Shown in pieces: positions 17,025-24,722 of a stretch of DNA of 47,038 nt. The DNA is taken from assembly GCA_934402515.1 (NCBI GenBank), contig CAKRTZ010000015.1, positions 1 through 47,038 of the forward strand. The letters are read 5' to 3'. The translations under genes were made by a program, and so were the position numbers. Numbering within the stretch: position 1 is the stretch's first letter; the number at the start of each line of letters is the position of its first letter. Origin of the DNA: an uncultured Lachnospiraceae bacterium (GTDB lineage: Bacteria > Bacillota > Clostridia > Lachnospirales > Lachnospiraceae). Under the pieces are notes generated by a model that worked only from the letters and a program-made list of their open reading frames with translations, was not told the DNA's origin and did not search any database.

Positions 17025-17672
17025 ATGATAAAGGGAATTATTTTTGATTTGGATGGAGTGCTGGTATCCACGGATGAGATGCACTATCTGGCATGGAAAC
17101 GTCTGGCGGATGAATTGGGAATTACCGGCTTTAACCGGGAGGATAACCGGAGACAGCGAGGTGTGAGCCGCATGGCTTCCCTGGAGGTTGTTCTGGAAAA
17201 ATCCGACAAAACATATACAGACGAAGAAAAGGTAGAACTGGCTGAACGGAAAAACGGTTATTATCTGGAACTGCTGAAAGATATGGATAACAGTGCAGTA
17301 TTAACCGGTGTCTATGAAACACTGGAGGTTTTAAAACGCAGGAATTTGTTGCTTGCTGTTGGTTCAGCCAGTAAAAATGCTCCTGTTATCCTGGAAAAAA
17401 CCGGTTTGCTTCCTTATTTAAATCAGGTGAGCTGTGGTCTGGATACCACCAAGTCCAAGCCAAATCCGGAAGTTTTCCTGGTAGCAGCGAGAAAACTTCA
17501 GTTAGACCCTGCACAGTGCCTGGTAGTGGAGGATTCCGCAGCGGGTATTGAGGCGGCCAAAGCAGGTGGCATGAGATCCCTGGCAGTAGGACCGTTCTTC
17601 CAGTCCTTGGGCGGTGACTTTGCAGCTCCCAGCCTGGGAGAAGTTGCAAACTGGGATGAAGTATTGGCATAA
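17025..17672 (+). CDS. pgmB: Beta-phosphoglucomutase
   Basis: The protein has 215 residues and belongs to the HAD superfamily. The nucleophile motif FDLDGVLVSTDEMHYLAW has the Asp-x-Asp pair of phosphomutases plus the cap residues typical of beta-PGM. RRQRGVSRMASLE is the substrate loop, GSASKNAP is motif II, and VVEDSAAGIEAAKAGGM is the Mg-binding motif. It converts beta-glucose-1-phosphate from the GH65 enzymes to glucose-6-phosphate. The start ATG 17025 lies behind GGGAGG. It is divergent from the repressor gene and probably controlled by the shared operator. Confidence 0.93.
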   Translation: MIKGIIFDLDGVLVSTDEMHYLAWKRLADELGITGFNREDNRRQRGVSRMASLEVVLEKSDKTYTDEEKVELAERKNGYYLELLKDMDNSAVLTGVYETLEVLKRRNLLLAVGSASKNAPVILEKTGLLPYLNQVSCGLDTTKSKPNPEVFLVAARKLQLDPAQCLVVEDSAAGIEAAKAGGMRSLAVGPFFQSLGGDFAAPSLGEVANWDEVLA

Positions 17673-17741
17673 TCTGTAACAATTTTTGATGGGGAAATCC
17701 GTGCAAAAAGAAATGGATGCGCGGCTATGGAGAAGATAGCG

Positions 17742-19304
17742 ATGAAAAAAAGCAGATGGGGAAGTATTGTATGCGTCATACTTCTGGCTGGACTGGCTGT
17801 TGCCGGAGCAGTGGGAGTGAAACGTTTACAGGAAATCAAAGAAGGACAGGAAATGTGGACAGAAATTGAACAGGCAAAGGTGGTTCTTTACGAAGGACCG
17901 AAATCTCTGCGGGATGCCACAGAGGAGGACTTAAAAAATACATCGGAACAGGGGAGAGATTTTTCTCTTTTACACTGTACAGACACCACTGTCACAGTAA
18001 ACGGACAGGAGTGTTATGTGTATGACACCAATGTCAACCATACCAGACAGTGGGTGAGCGACTATCTGCCGCCCCAGTCAAGGACTCCCATAGCCTACTT
18101 TGATTTTGAAGGAACGGTGGAGGTGACGGTGACAGCACCGGACAGACTTTGTGGGACCGTTTCTGTCAGTCCTCTTTCGGCTGGAATTGAGCCGGTAGTG
18201 GATACAGAGGCACATACCGTGACTTTCCGCATTGATAAGCCGGGAAATTATACGGTACAGTTTGACGGAAGCCCGGAAAGAGCATTACACCTCTTTGCAA
18301 ATCCTCTGGAAACGGAGGTGCCGGATCAGAATGATCCCAATGTGATTTACATCGGTCCCGGAGAGTGGAATATTGAGTCCATTATGCTGAAAAGCGGTCA
18401 GACCCTGTATCTGGCAGGTGGAAGTGTCGTGCATGGCATCGTGAATTCCAATTTTGAACATGACATTAAGGTATGCGGAAGAGGAATTCTGGATGGTTCC
18501 CAGCTGGAAGGATGGCAGGGTAAAGCAGCCTACATTCCTTTAAAATTTGATCATTGCCATGATGTGACACTGGAAAATATCATTGTATTAAACAGCAATG
18601 CATGGGCATGCCAGGCCTATGACTCCAACAATGGCATCATTGATGGAGTGAGAATCATTACTTCCCGTCCGAATGGGGATGGAATCAGTTTACAGTCCTG
18701 TCAAAATTATGAAGTAAAGAACTGCTTTGTCAGAACCTGGGATGATTCTCTGGTTGTTAAGAATTATGATCAGAATAGTACAGACATTTCTTTCAGCAAT
18801 ACCCAGGTCTGGACGGATCTGGCACAGTCCATGGAAATAGGATATGAAACCAACAAGGGAAAACAGCCGGATGCAGTGATGGAACGGATTTCCTTTGAAA
18901 ACATTACGGTGCTGAACAACTTCCACAAACCTGTCATTTCCGTGCACAATGGAGATGATGCGGCAATCAGTGATATCACATTCCGCAATATCACCGTGGA
19001 GCATGAGGAAGTGGGAAGCGGCGATGCGGATGAGATGCCTTATCTCATTGATATCAATATTATGCAGAGTGGAAACTGGTCCACCACGCTGGAGCGTGGA
19101 ACCATCGATAACGTAACCATTGATGGATTTCATGTTTTATCCGGCAATCAGGCAACTTCCCGGATTCAGGGATATGATGAAACGCATCAGGTATCCAATG
19201 TGAAAATCACAAACTTTGATCTGCTTGGGAAGGCAGTAAAAGACGGAACAGCAGGCAACTTTGAAATCGAAGATGCAACCACAAATAACATTGTTATTGA
19301 ATAA
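17742..19304 (+). CDS. Membrane-anchored beta-helix glycoside hydrolase, GH28/GH49-like
   Basis: The protein has 520 residues. A signal-anchor helix (about residues 7-26) has no lipobox. A beta-sandwich domain of about 150 residues follows, then a right-handed parallel beta-helix from about residue 195 containing NVIYIGPGEWNIESI. The helix carries NGDG (Asp313) and WDDS (Asp334, Asp335). The 21-residue spacing equals that of the three catalytic aspartates of fungal GH28 polygalacturonase. The pectin-binding GHG and RIK motifs of GH28 are not seen, and the two-domain plan recalls GH49 dextranases. Extracellular cleavage of an alpha-glucan feeding the transporter is a reasonable inference. ATG 17742 has GGAGAAG in front; the in-frame ATG at 17727 has no ribosome site. 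Confidence 0.75.
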   Translation: MKKSRWGSIVCVILLAGLAVAGAVGVKRLQEIKEGQEMWTEIEQAKVVLYEGPKSLRDATEEDLKNTSEQGRDFSLLHCTDTTVTVNGQECYVYDTNVNHTRQWVSDYLPPQSRTPIAYFDFEGTVEVTVTAPDRLCGTVSVSPLSAGIEPVVDTEAHTVTFRIDKPGNYTVQFDGSPERALHLFANPLETEVPDQNDPNVIYIGPGEWNIESIMLKSGQTLYLAGGSVVHGIVNSNFEHDIKVCGRGILDGSQLEGWQGKAAYIPLKFDHCHDVTLENIIVLNSNAWACQAYDSNNGIIDGVRIITSRPNGDGISLQSCQNYEVKNCFVRTWDDSLVVKNYDQNSTDISFSNTQVWTDLAQSMEIGYETNKGKQPDAVMERISFENITVLNNFHKPVISVHNGDDAAISDITFRNITVEHEEVGSGDADEMPYLIDINIMQSGNWSTTLERGTIDNVTIDGFHVLSGNQATSRIQGYDETHQVSNVKITNFDLLGKAVKDGTAGNFEIEDATTNNIVIE

Positions 19305-19328
19305 CAAAGGCTCAGGCAGGAGGTAGTC

Positions 19329-19958
19329 ATGAAGAAAATTAAATGGATTGTACTGGCTGTGGCAGTGGTGGCAGTGGCAGGTATCTGGGGAAAGGTGTTA
19401 GCCTCACAGGGCGCTGAGGTGGCCCATGGCTGGGGAGACATCGCCGTGGTAGAAGCGCCGGAACAGACCCAGAGCCAGGAACACCCGCTGTTTATCAAGG
19501 AAGTTTATGAACCGGTGATCCCGGATGGAGAGAATATTGTCCGCGACACCAAAATCGAGGATAACGGCTACAATGATGTATACAATGCCCGGAAGGTAAA
19601 GGATAATAACGTAAACGGGCAGTCCTACTGGGAAGGAGTCAGCAATGCTTATCCTAATATCCTCACTGCAACTTTTGAGGAAGAGACAAGTATTCACGCC
19701 ATGAAACTTCTGCTTTGTCCGAAACCTATCTGGAGTGCACGCACCCAGAGTTTTTCCGTGGACATCAGTACAGATGGAGAAAACTTTACAGAGTTTATGA
19801 CGAAACAGGATTATGAATTTACACCGGACCGTAATAATGAAGTGGTGTTGGAATTTGATGCGATCACCGTGAAGGCCATTCGTTTGAATTTTTATTCCAA
19901 TACAGGTGCGGAGGGAGCACAGGTAGCGGAATGGGAAATCTATAGTGTACAGGAGTAA
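19329..19958 (+). CDS. Membrane-anchored discoidin (F5/8 type C) domain protein
   Basis: The protein has 209 residues: an N-terminal signal-anchor (about 4-25), a linker, then a domain from about residue 60 to the end resembling F5/8C/CBM32 folds. Supporting segments are a tryptophan-containing opening QSYWEGVSNAYPNILTATF, AMKLLLCPKPIWSARTQSFSV and the closing strand VKAIRLNFYSNTGAEGAQVAEWEI. Such domains bind carbohydrate on the cell surface. The gene lies 24 bp after the beta-helix hydrolase gene behind GGAGG, so it probably works as a separate binding module for that enzyme or its substrate. Confidence 0.75.
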   Translation: MKKIKWIVLAVAVVAVAGIWGKVLASQGAEVAHGWGDIAVVEAPEQTQSQEHPLFIKEVYEPVIPDGENIVRDTKIEDNGYNDVYNARKVKDNNVNGQSYWEGVSNAYPNILTATFEEETSIHAMKLLLCPKPIWSARTQSFSVDISTDGENFTEFMTKQDYEFTPDRNNEVVLEFDAITVKAIRLNFYSNTGAEGAQVAEWEIYSVQE

Positions 19959-20006
19959 ACCTAGTGGCGAGTAAAACTTACCACACCAACATCGGGAGGA
20001 AGAACT

Positions 20007-22115
20007 ATGGATAAATGGAAAAAGAAAGCACGAAAACAGAAAGCCTCTAAGGGAATGCTGCTTTTCAGCATCCGAAATAAGATTATTGTCAGCTTTCTTG
20101 TGCCTGTCATTTTTATGATCATCATCGGTGTCTGTGCCTATCAGAAAGCTGTCTCCGGTATGAGTGAGAAGTTTCAGGAAACCGCCGGTCAGACAGTAGA
20201 TATGGCAGAGGACTACGTGAGCATGGTTTGTTCTTTTATCGAGTCTGAAGGCATGAAGTATGCCTATGACAGCAAATTGTCCGATTATTTTTACGGTATG
20301 TATGACAATGACCCGAAGGAAAAATCCAATCTGATTACTACGATGAGAACGCAGGCAATCACTTCTAAAAATACGAACCAGTATATTTCAGATATCCATA
20401 TTGTAACCAAACCTGGAATCAGCATGATTACCTCCTCCGGAAGTACTTACGGTGGTTCGGAACATGATGGTATTTTTACTGCGTACAAGGAAAGTGTGGC
20501 AGATGAGAGTGGCAAGGGCATTGAACGCTGGATTGACGACCATACTGTGCTGGATGAGGCAATCGGCTTGAAAAAGGACTCCTATATTATGGCATACCAG
20601 CTCCTTTCACAGAAAGGCAATGCTTGTGTGGTAGTGGATATCAAACCTTCTTCCATTCAGGATTTAATCGGACAGATTGATTTGGGCGATGGAAGTATTG
20701 TAGGATTTGTAACGAAGAATGGAAGAGAACTGATTAATGAAAATCTCAAGGAAGGAGAAAGTAGTATTCTGACAGAGGGCGAGAATGTTTTCTATGGACA
20801 GGAATTCTTTCCTGATGTGGCATCCATGACGGAGGATGAAAGCGGTGTGAAGCAGATTACTTATCATGGACAGAAATACCAGTTCTTCTACAGCACCAGT
20901 GTGAGAATGGGCTCTACCGTCTGCGCGATGGTTCCGGTATATACTATTGTAAAACAGGCGGAAACCATTCGTAGCATTACGGTGATTCTGGTGGTACTTG
21001 CCTGTATCGTTGCACTGACTATCGGTATTTTTACAGTAGTAGGTATCCAGACCAATATGAGCCGTTTTTCCAGAAAATTTGGAGAGGTCGCTAAGGGTGA
21101 CCTGACAGTTGAAGTCAAGGTAAAAGGGCGTGATGAGTTTAGAAATCTGGCAGATTCCGCAAACCACATGATTCGTCATACAAAGAAATTAGTAACCAAG
21201 GTAACTGCTGCAACCGAAGAATTGGAGCATTCGGCAAAGGATGTAGATGAAGTATCCGGTATTATCAGCAGTCATTCCACAGAAATTACCCATGCAGTGG
21301 ATGAGATTAATGAGGGAATGATCAGACAGACCTCACATGCCCAGGAGTGTGTGGAAAAGACACAGCTGCTTTCCAGTGAAATGCAGGAAGTCAGTGAAAT
21401 TGTAGCAAAGGTAGAAAACCTGGTAGGTGAGACGGAGGAAATGATTGCTCACGGAATGGCGATTGTCAGCCAGCTGGGTGAAACAGCAAAGAAAACCAAC
21501 GATATCACGAAACAGGTGGGCGAAAGCATTGAATCACTGCGTGAGGAATCAGACACCATCAACTCTTTCGTGTCAACAATTACCGCAATTTCCACACAGA
21601 CCAATCTTCTCTCGTTAAATGCATCCATTGAGGCAGCAAGGGCGGGCGAAGCTGGACGAGGCTTTGCAGTAGTAGCTGAGGAAATCCGTAAACTGGCAGA
21701 GGATTCTGCCCAGGCAGCGGGACAGATTCGCAATAATGTGGAGCATATCACAGAGCAGACCATGAACAGTGTAGAAAGTGCCCAGACTGCACAAAATATG
21801 GTAGCAGCTCAGACGACAGCTGTAGAACAGGCCATTAAGTTATTCGATGATATGCAGGAACGTATGAATGCTTTGGTAAAGGGCTTGAAGAATATTTCCG
21901 ATAGTACCAATAATGCAGACAAGGAATGTGGTTATACTGTAGAAGCAGTAAAAAATATTTCTGAAATCATTGAGGAAACTACAGACAGTGTAGAAGTGGT
22001 AAGAGAAGTTATCGAACAGCTGATGACAGGAGTTAAGAATCTAAATCAGACTTCTGATGCACTGGGTGAGAATATGGAAAGTCTCAAGACAGAGATTTCT
22101 GAGTTTTCGATCTAA
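20007..22115 (+). CDS. Methyl-accepting chemotaxis protein with large extracellular sensor
   Basis: The protein has 702 residues. The first membrane helix is at about 25-46, followed by an extracellular region of about 270 residues that looks like a double-Cache sensor. The second helix is at about 321-348. HAMP includes the KGDLTVEVKVKGRDEF segment. The cytoplasmic signalling domain has its tip near LLSLNASIEAARAGEAGRG and FAVVAEEIRKLAEDS. It starts at ATG 20007 behind GGGAGG, 48 bp after the discoidin gene, and ends at a strong terminator. Its place at the end of the sugar locus suggests that it senses the same sugar or its binding protein; the ligand is unproven. Confidence 0.92.
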   Translation: MDKWKKKARKQKASKGMLLFSIRNKIIVSFLVPVIFMIIIGVCAYQKAVSGMSEKFQETAGQTVDMAEDYVSMVCSFIESEGMKYAYDSKLSDYFYGMYDNDPKEKSNLITTMRTQAITSKNTNQYISDIHIVTKPGISMITSSGSTYGGSEHDGIFTAYKESVADESGKGIERWIDDHTVLDEAIGLKKDSYIMAYQLLSQKGNACVVVDIKPSSIQDLIGQIDLGDGSIVGFVTKNGRELINENLKEGESSILTEGENVFYGQEFFPDVASMTEDESGVKQITYHGQKYQFFYSTSVRMGSTVCAMVPVYTIVKQAETIRSITVILVVLACIVALTIGIFTVVGIQTNMSRFSRKFGEVAKGDLTVEVKVKGRDEFRNLADSANHMIRHTKKLVTKVTAATEELEHSAKDVDEVSGIISSHSTEITHAVDEINEGMIRQTSHAQECVEKTQLLSSEMQEVSEIVAKVENLVGETEEMIAHGMAIVSQLGETAKKTNDITKQVGESIESLREESDTINSFVSTITAISTQTNLLSLNASIEAARAGEAGRGFAVVAEEIRKLAEDSAQAAGQIRNNVEHITEQTMNSVESAQTAQNMVAAQTTAVEQAIKLFDDMQERMNALVKGLKNISDSTNNADKECGYTVEAVKNISEIIEETTDSVEVVREVIEQLMTGVKNLNQTSDALGENMESLKTEISEFSI

Positions 22116-22160
22116 TATGAAAAATTGTACGATATACTCATAAGTATAATTAAGAATTAA

Positions 22161-22199
22161 CAAAAGCCATGTATGGGAGTACATGGCTTTTGCTTTTTT
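22161..22199 (+). terminator. Rho-independent terminator closing the sugar locus
   Basis: The arms CAAAAGCCATGTA (22161-22173) and TACATGGCTTTTG (22180-22192) form a perfect 13-bp stem with a 6-nt loop, followed by CTTTTTT. Confidence 0.94.
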
Positions 22200-22248
22200 A
22201 AAAAATACAAGGACATGAAAAAAACGGGTTTACATAGTTCGACAAATA

Positions 22249-22277
22249 TTGATTCAACTCGCGTATTGTGGTACTAT
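22249..22277 (+). promoter_or_regulatory. Promoter of the HD-GYP/TasA-like/AAA+ operon
   Basis: TTGATT (22249-22254), 17 bp, TACTAT (22272-22277). It lies just after the preceding terminator. A strong AGGAGG (22297-22302) follows about 13 nt after the expected start point. GGAGG of that site can pair with CCTCC at 22320-22324, a possible ribosome-site-masking hairpin. Confidence 0.65.
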
Positions 22278-22325
22278 TGATCCAGAATTATACAATAGGA
22301 GGAGTGAAAGCAATTCCGACCTCCC

Positions 22326-23001
22326 ATGGAGAATATGTATGATCGTATCAGACCGCTCACAAATGAAGAGCTCAACCCAGGGATTTTTCCCGGATATTAA
22401 GTGCCTGTACAGTATGATTCCCAGAGACATACGGATGCACATGTACCGCGTTTCCCGATACGGCATGGTGCTTTTGGAGCAGGCGGAGCGGGATGGTGTC
22501 TGGGACGAAACACTGCCGGAGGACATCTGGGACTATGCAGAGCAGATTTTCCGCCTGCATGACATTGGCAGACATTATGTTCCGACAGAGATTTACAACA
22601 AGGTAGAGGCATTGACCGACGAAGAAATGCAGGAAATCAGAAACCACACCCTGTACGCACTGCGTGCAGAGAAAAGCGTTTACTTTCCTATTTTCCCAGA
22701 ACATATCATGCCTCTTTTTCGTGATGTGGCGGTAATGCACCATGAACGATGGGACGGTACAGGCTACCCCTATGGCAAAAAAGGTACAGAAATCCCATTC
22801 CTCGCCAGAGTATGTGCAGTGGCAGACACCTACGATGGCATGGTAAGCTGGAAGCCTTACCGTGAGCGAATCAGCGGCGTAGATGCCAGAAAAATCTTGC
22901 AAAAGGAATCCGGCAGACAGTTTCAGCCGGAACTTGTGGAGTGTTTTATAAAATGCGGAAAAGAGATAGAACTGTTGGACATCACGATGAACGGCAAGTA
23001 A
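22326..23001 (+). CDS. HD-GYP domain protein (c-di-GMP phosphodiesterase-like), apparent 5' frameshift
   Basis: The uninterrupted frame from ATG 22339 gives 220 residues. It carries the HD-GYP residues: FRLHDIGRHYVP (His-Asp kept, usual Lys replaced by Arg), then MHHERWDGTGYPYG and VCAVADTYDGM. Enzymes of this family hydrolyse cyclic di-GMP. The N-terminus is odd. From ATG 22326 another frame reads MENMYDRIRPLTNEELNPGI and stops at 22398. Removing one base from the TTTTTCCC run (22384-22391) joins it to PDIKCLYSMIPRDI in the main frame and looks more natural than the 15 residues otherwise used. Either a real frameshift, an assembly error, or a start at 22339 (behind GGAGA) is possible. First gene of the appendage-like operon. 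Confidence 0.8.
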
Positions 23002-23822
23002 AAAAGCGGTTTGGGCAGAGGCTTTTCATAAAAAAAGAAGGCGGACTGCGGTTTGACGCGCTGCGCCGGTTCCATTACTGGTGGCTGGGCGGCAGAAGCC
23101 TGACCCGCAGCATATTCCGAATCACAGCAGCCTGGCAGGGTGTTGCGATTATCGGCGGTGTTCTGATGACGGGATATGTCATGGCGGCGTTTTATACCGG
23201 CGCCGGAGAATTCGTCATCCGCGTAGACCACCCCGGAGAAAAGCGGCTCATCATCGATGACACCCCGGCTTTTGAAGAAGAAAAGATTGTGCTAAAGGGT
23301 GAGGCGATTGACGAGGCAGACAATATCAGCATCTTTGATATTGACCCCAGAGTGGCAGAGGTCGATGGCCCCCACAACGGCATCGACTATGTGGCATACA
23401 CCTTTTATGTGAAAAATGTAAGCTACGACCCCATCACCTACAACCAGACCCTTTCCATCCGTCATGCGGATAAAGGCATCGACAAGGCCGCCTGGGTCAT
23501 GATGGTGAACGATGGAAAACAGACCATTTATGCGGCACCCCGTTCCGATGGAACGGCAGAATGGCAGTGGTCGGAATCCACCTTTCCCTTTATGGATATG
23601 GCAGCGAATCCCGATATGATGGCGAAGGACGGGGACGGTTATCGGCTGACCACGATTCCGTTCCTTTCGGACAAAGTAATAGAAAGCCAAGAGCGTACAG
23701 AAATTATGCCCGGTGAGATGGACAAATATACCGTTGTTATCTGGCTGGAGGGCGAAGACCCGGAATGTGTGAATGACATCCTGGGGGGAACACTGGAATT
23801 GATATTTAAAATAAAGTATTAG
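22953..23822 (+). CDS. TasA-like exported protein 1, with SipW-type signal region
   Basis: The protein has 289 residues. A long basic N-terminus is followed by one hydrophobic helix, GVAIIGGVLMTGYVMAAFY, with the short aromatic ending typical of substrates of ER-type signal peptidases. A beta-rich ectodomain follows. It ends in WLEGEDPECVND and a final beta strand, matching the end of the next protein (WIEGTDDQCVNE), so the two are paralogues. The start overlaps the HD-GYP gene by about 50 bp: ATG 22953 or GTG 22941, neither with a good ribosome site, which suggests translational coupling. No enzyme motif. Structural or minor fibre subunit is inference. Confidence 0.65.
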   Translation: MRKRDRTVGHHDERQVKKRFGQRLFIKKEGGLRFDALRRFHYWWLGGRSLTRSIFRITAAWQGVAIIGGVLMTGYVMAAFYTGAGEFVIRVDHPGEKRLIIDDTPAFEEEKIVLKGEAIDEADNISIFDIDPRVAEVDGPHNGIDYVAYTFYVKNVSYDPITYNQTLSIRHADKGIDKAAWVMMVNDGKQTIYAAPRSDGTAEWQWSESTFPFMDMAANPDMMAKDGDGYRLTTIPFLSDKVIESQERTEIMPGEMDKYTVVIWLEGEDPECVNDILGGTLELIFKIKY

Positions 23823-23880
23823 TAGCTGAATGGTTACTAAGTTAGTCAAAAAAGAAACAGAGGGAAAGGAAGCAGAGAGA

Positions 23881-24693
23881 ATGGAAAAGGAAAACAGACA
23901 GAGAAGGAAACGAAACAAAAAGGACATCCGGAATGCATTTGTGATGCTCTGCGTCACCATTGCCATGATGAGCACCGCGACTTTCGCGTGGTTTACCATG
24001 ACGGATTCACCGACGGTGCAGGGAATGAAAATGACAGCGGCCACAACTGGGGGATTGGAGTTAAAGGATGGGAATGAGGATTGGAACAGTTCGATAACCG
24101 TGGATTCTGCAACGAAATCATTGAGTCCCGTTTCCATTATTGGAAGTACCGATCAATTTGGCAGTCCTGTGTACACCAATGGCATAGTAACCACCGTGCA
24201 GGAGATTTCAGATAGTGGGGAATTGGAAAAATGTGTAGCAATTTATGAGTATCAGATTCGTGCAGTGGGTGCAACCGCCTCATCTCCCGTAAAAGTCGGT
24301 TTATTGGGAGGAGATGGAGCTGGAAGTAATCCAACTGGTACTTTTATCGTAAGAAGTAATGCAAATAGTGCCTCACAGCAGGCAGCCTATGCCATTCGTG
24401 TAGGATTTAAGATTGATAATAACTGGATTATTTACGAACCCCATGCAAATCAGACAACCGGTGGGACAAAAGCTGATAACCAATATAACGGTCCAACATC
24501 GACGGTAAAGCAGAATTCTAATGGAAATTTTGAAAGTGGATCCAATGTGTCAAAGGATATCTTTACCTTATCCGATACGAGTCCTCATAATATAAAAATG
24601 TATGTGTGGATTGAAGGAACGGATGACCAGTGCGTCAATGAACTTCAGACAGACGAACTCAAGGGACAAATTCAGTTTACCGTGATTAAATAA
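23881..24693 (+). CDS. TasA/camelysin-like exported protein 2
   Basis: The protein has 270 residues. A basic head (RQRRKRNKKD) precedes a hydrophobic helix ending in MSTATFAWFTMTDSP, the TFAWFT signature of SipW-cognate signal peptides. The beta-rich, Asn/Thr/Ser-rich body ends in YVWIEGTDDQCVNE and a strand, with a single Cys shared with protein 1. ATG 23881 lies behind GGAAAGGAAG; the ATG at 23830 lacks a ribosome site. Of the five TasA-like genes this one has the clearest SipW signal, so it is the best candidate for a major fibre subunit. That role is inferred from Bacillus TasA. Confidence 0.75.
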   Translation: MEKENRQRRKRNKKDIRNAFVMLCVTIAMMSTATFAWFTMTDSPTVQGMKMTAATTGGLELKDGNEDWNSSITVDSATKSLSPVSIIGSTDQFGSPVYTNGIVTTVQEISDSGELEKCVAIYEYQIRAVGATASSPVKVGLLGGDGAGSNPTGTFIVRSNANSASQQAAYAIRVGFKIDNNWIIYEPHANQTTGGTKADNQYNGPTSTVKQNSNGNFESGSNVSKDIFTLSDTSPHNIKMYVWIEGTDDQCVNELQTDELKGQIQFTVIK

Positions 24694-24722
24694 CAGGACA
24701 ATAAACCTGGGAGAAACAAGAG

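Noticed and set aside
22304..22342. Twelve-codon upstream frame from GTG 22304 as a leader peptide gene
   Set aside because: The GTG lies one base after AGGAGG, too close for good initiation, and the peptide shows no pattern suggesting attenuation.
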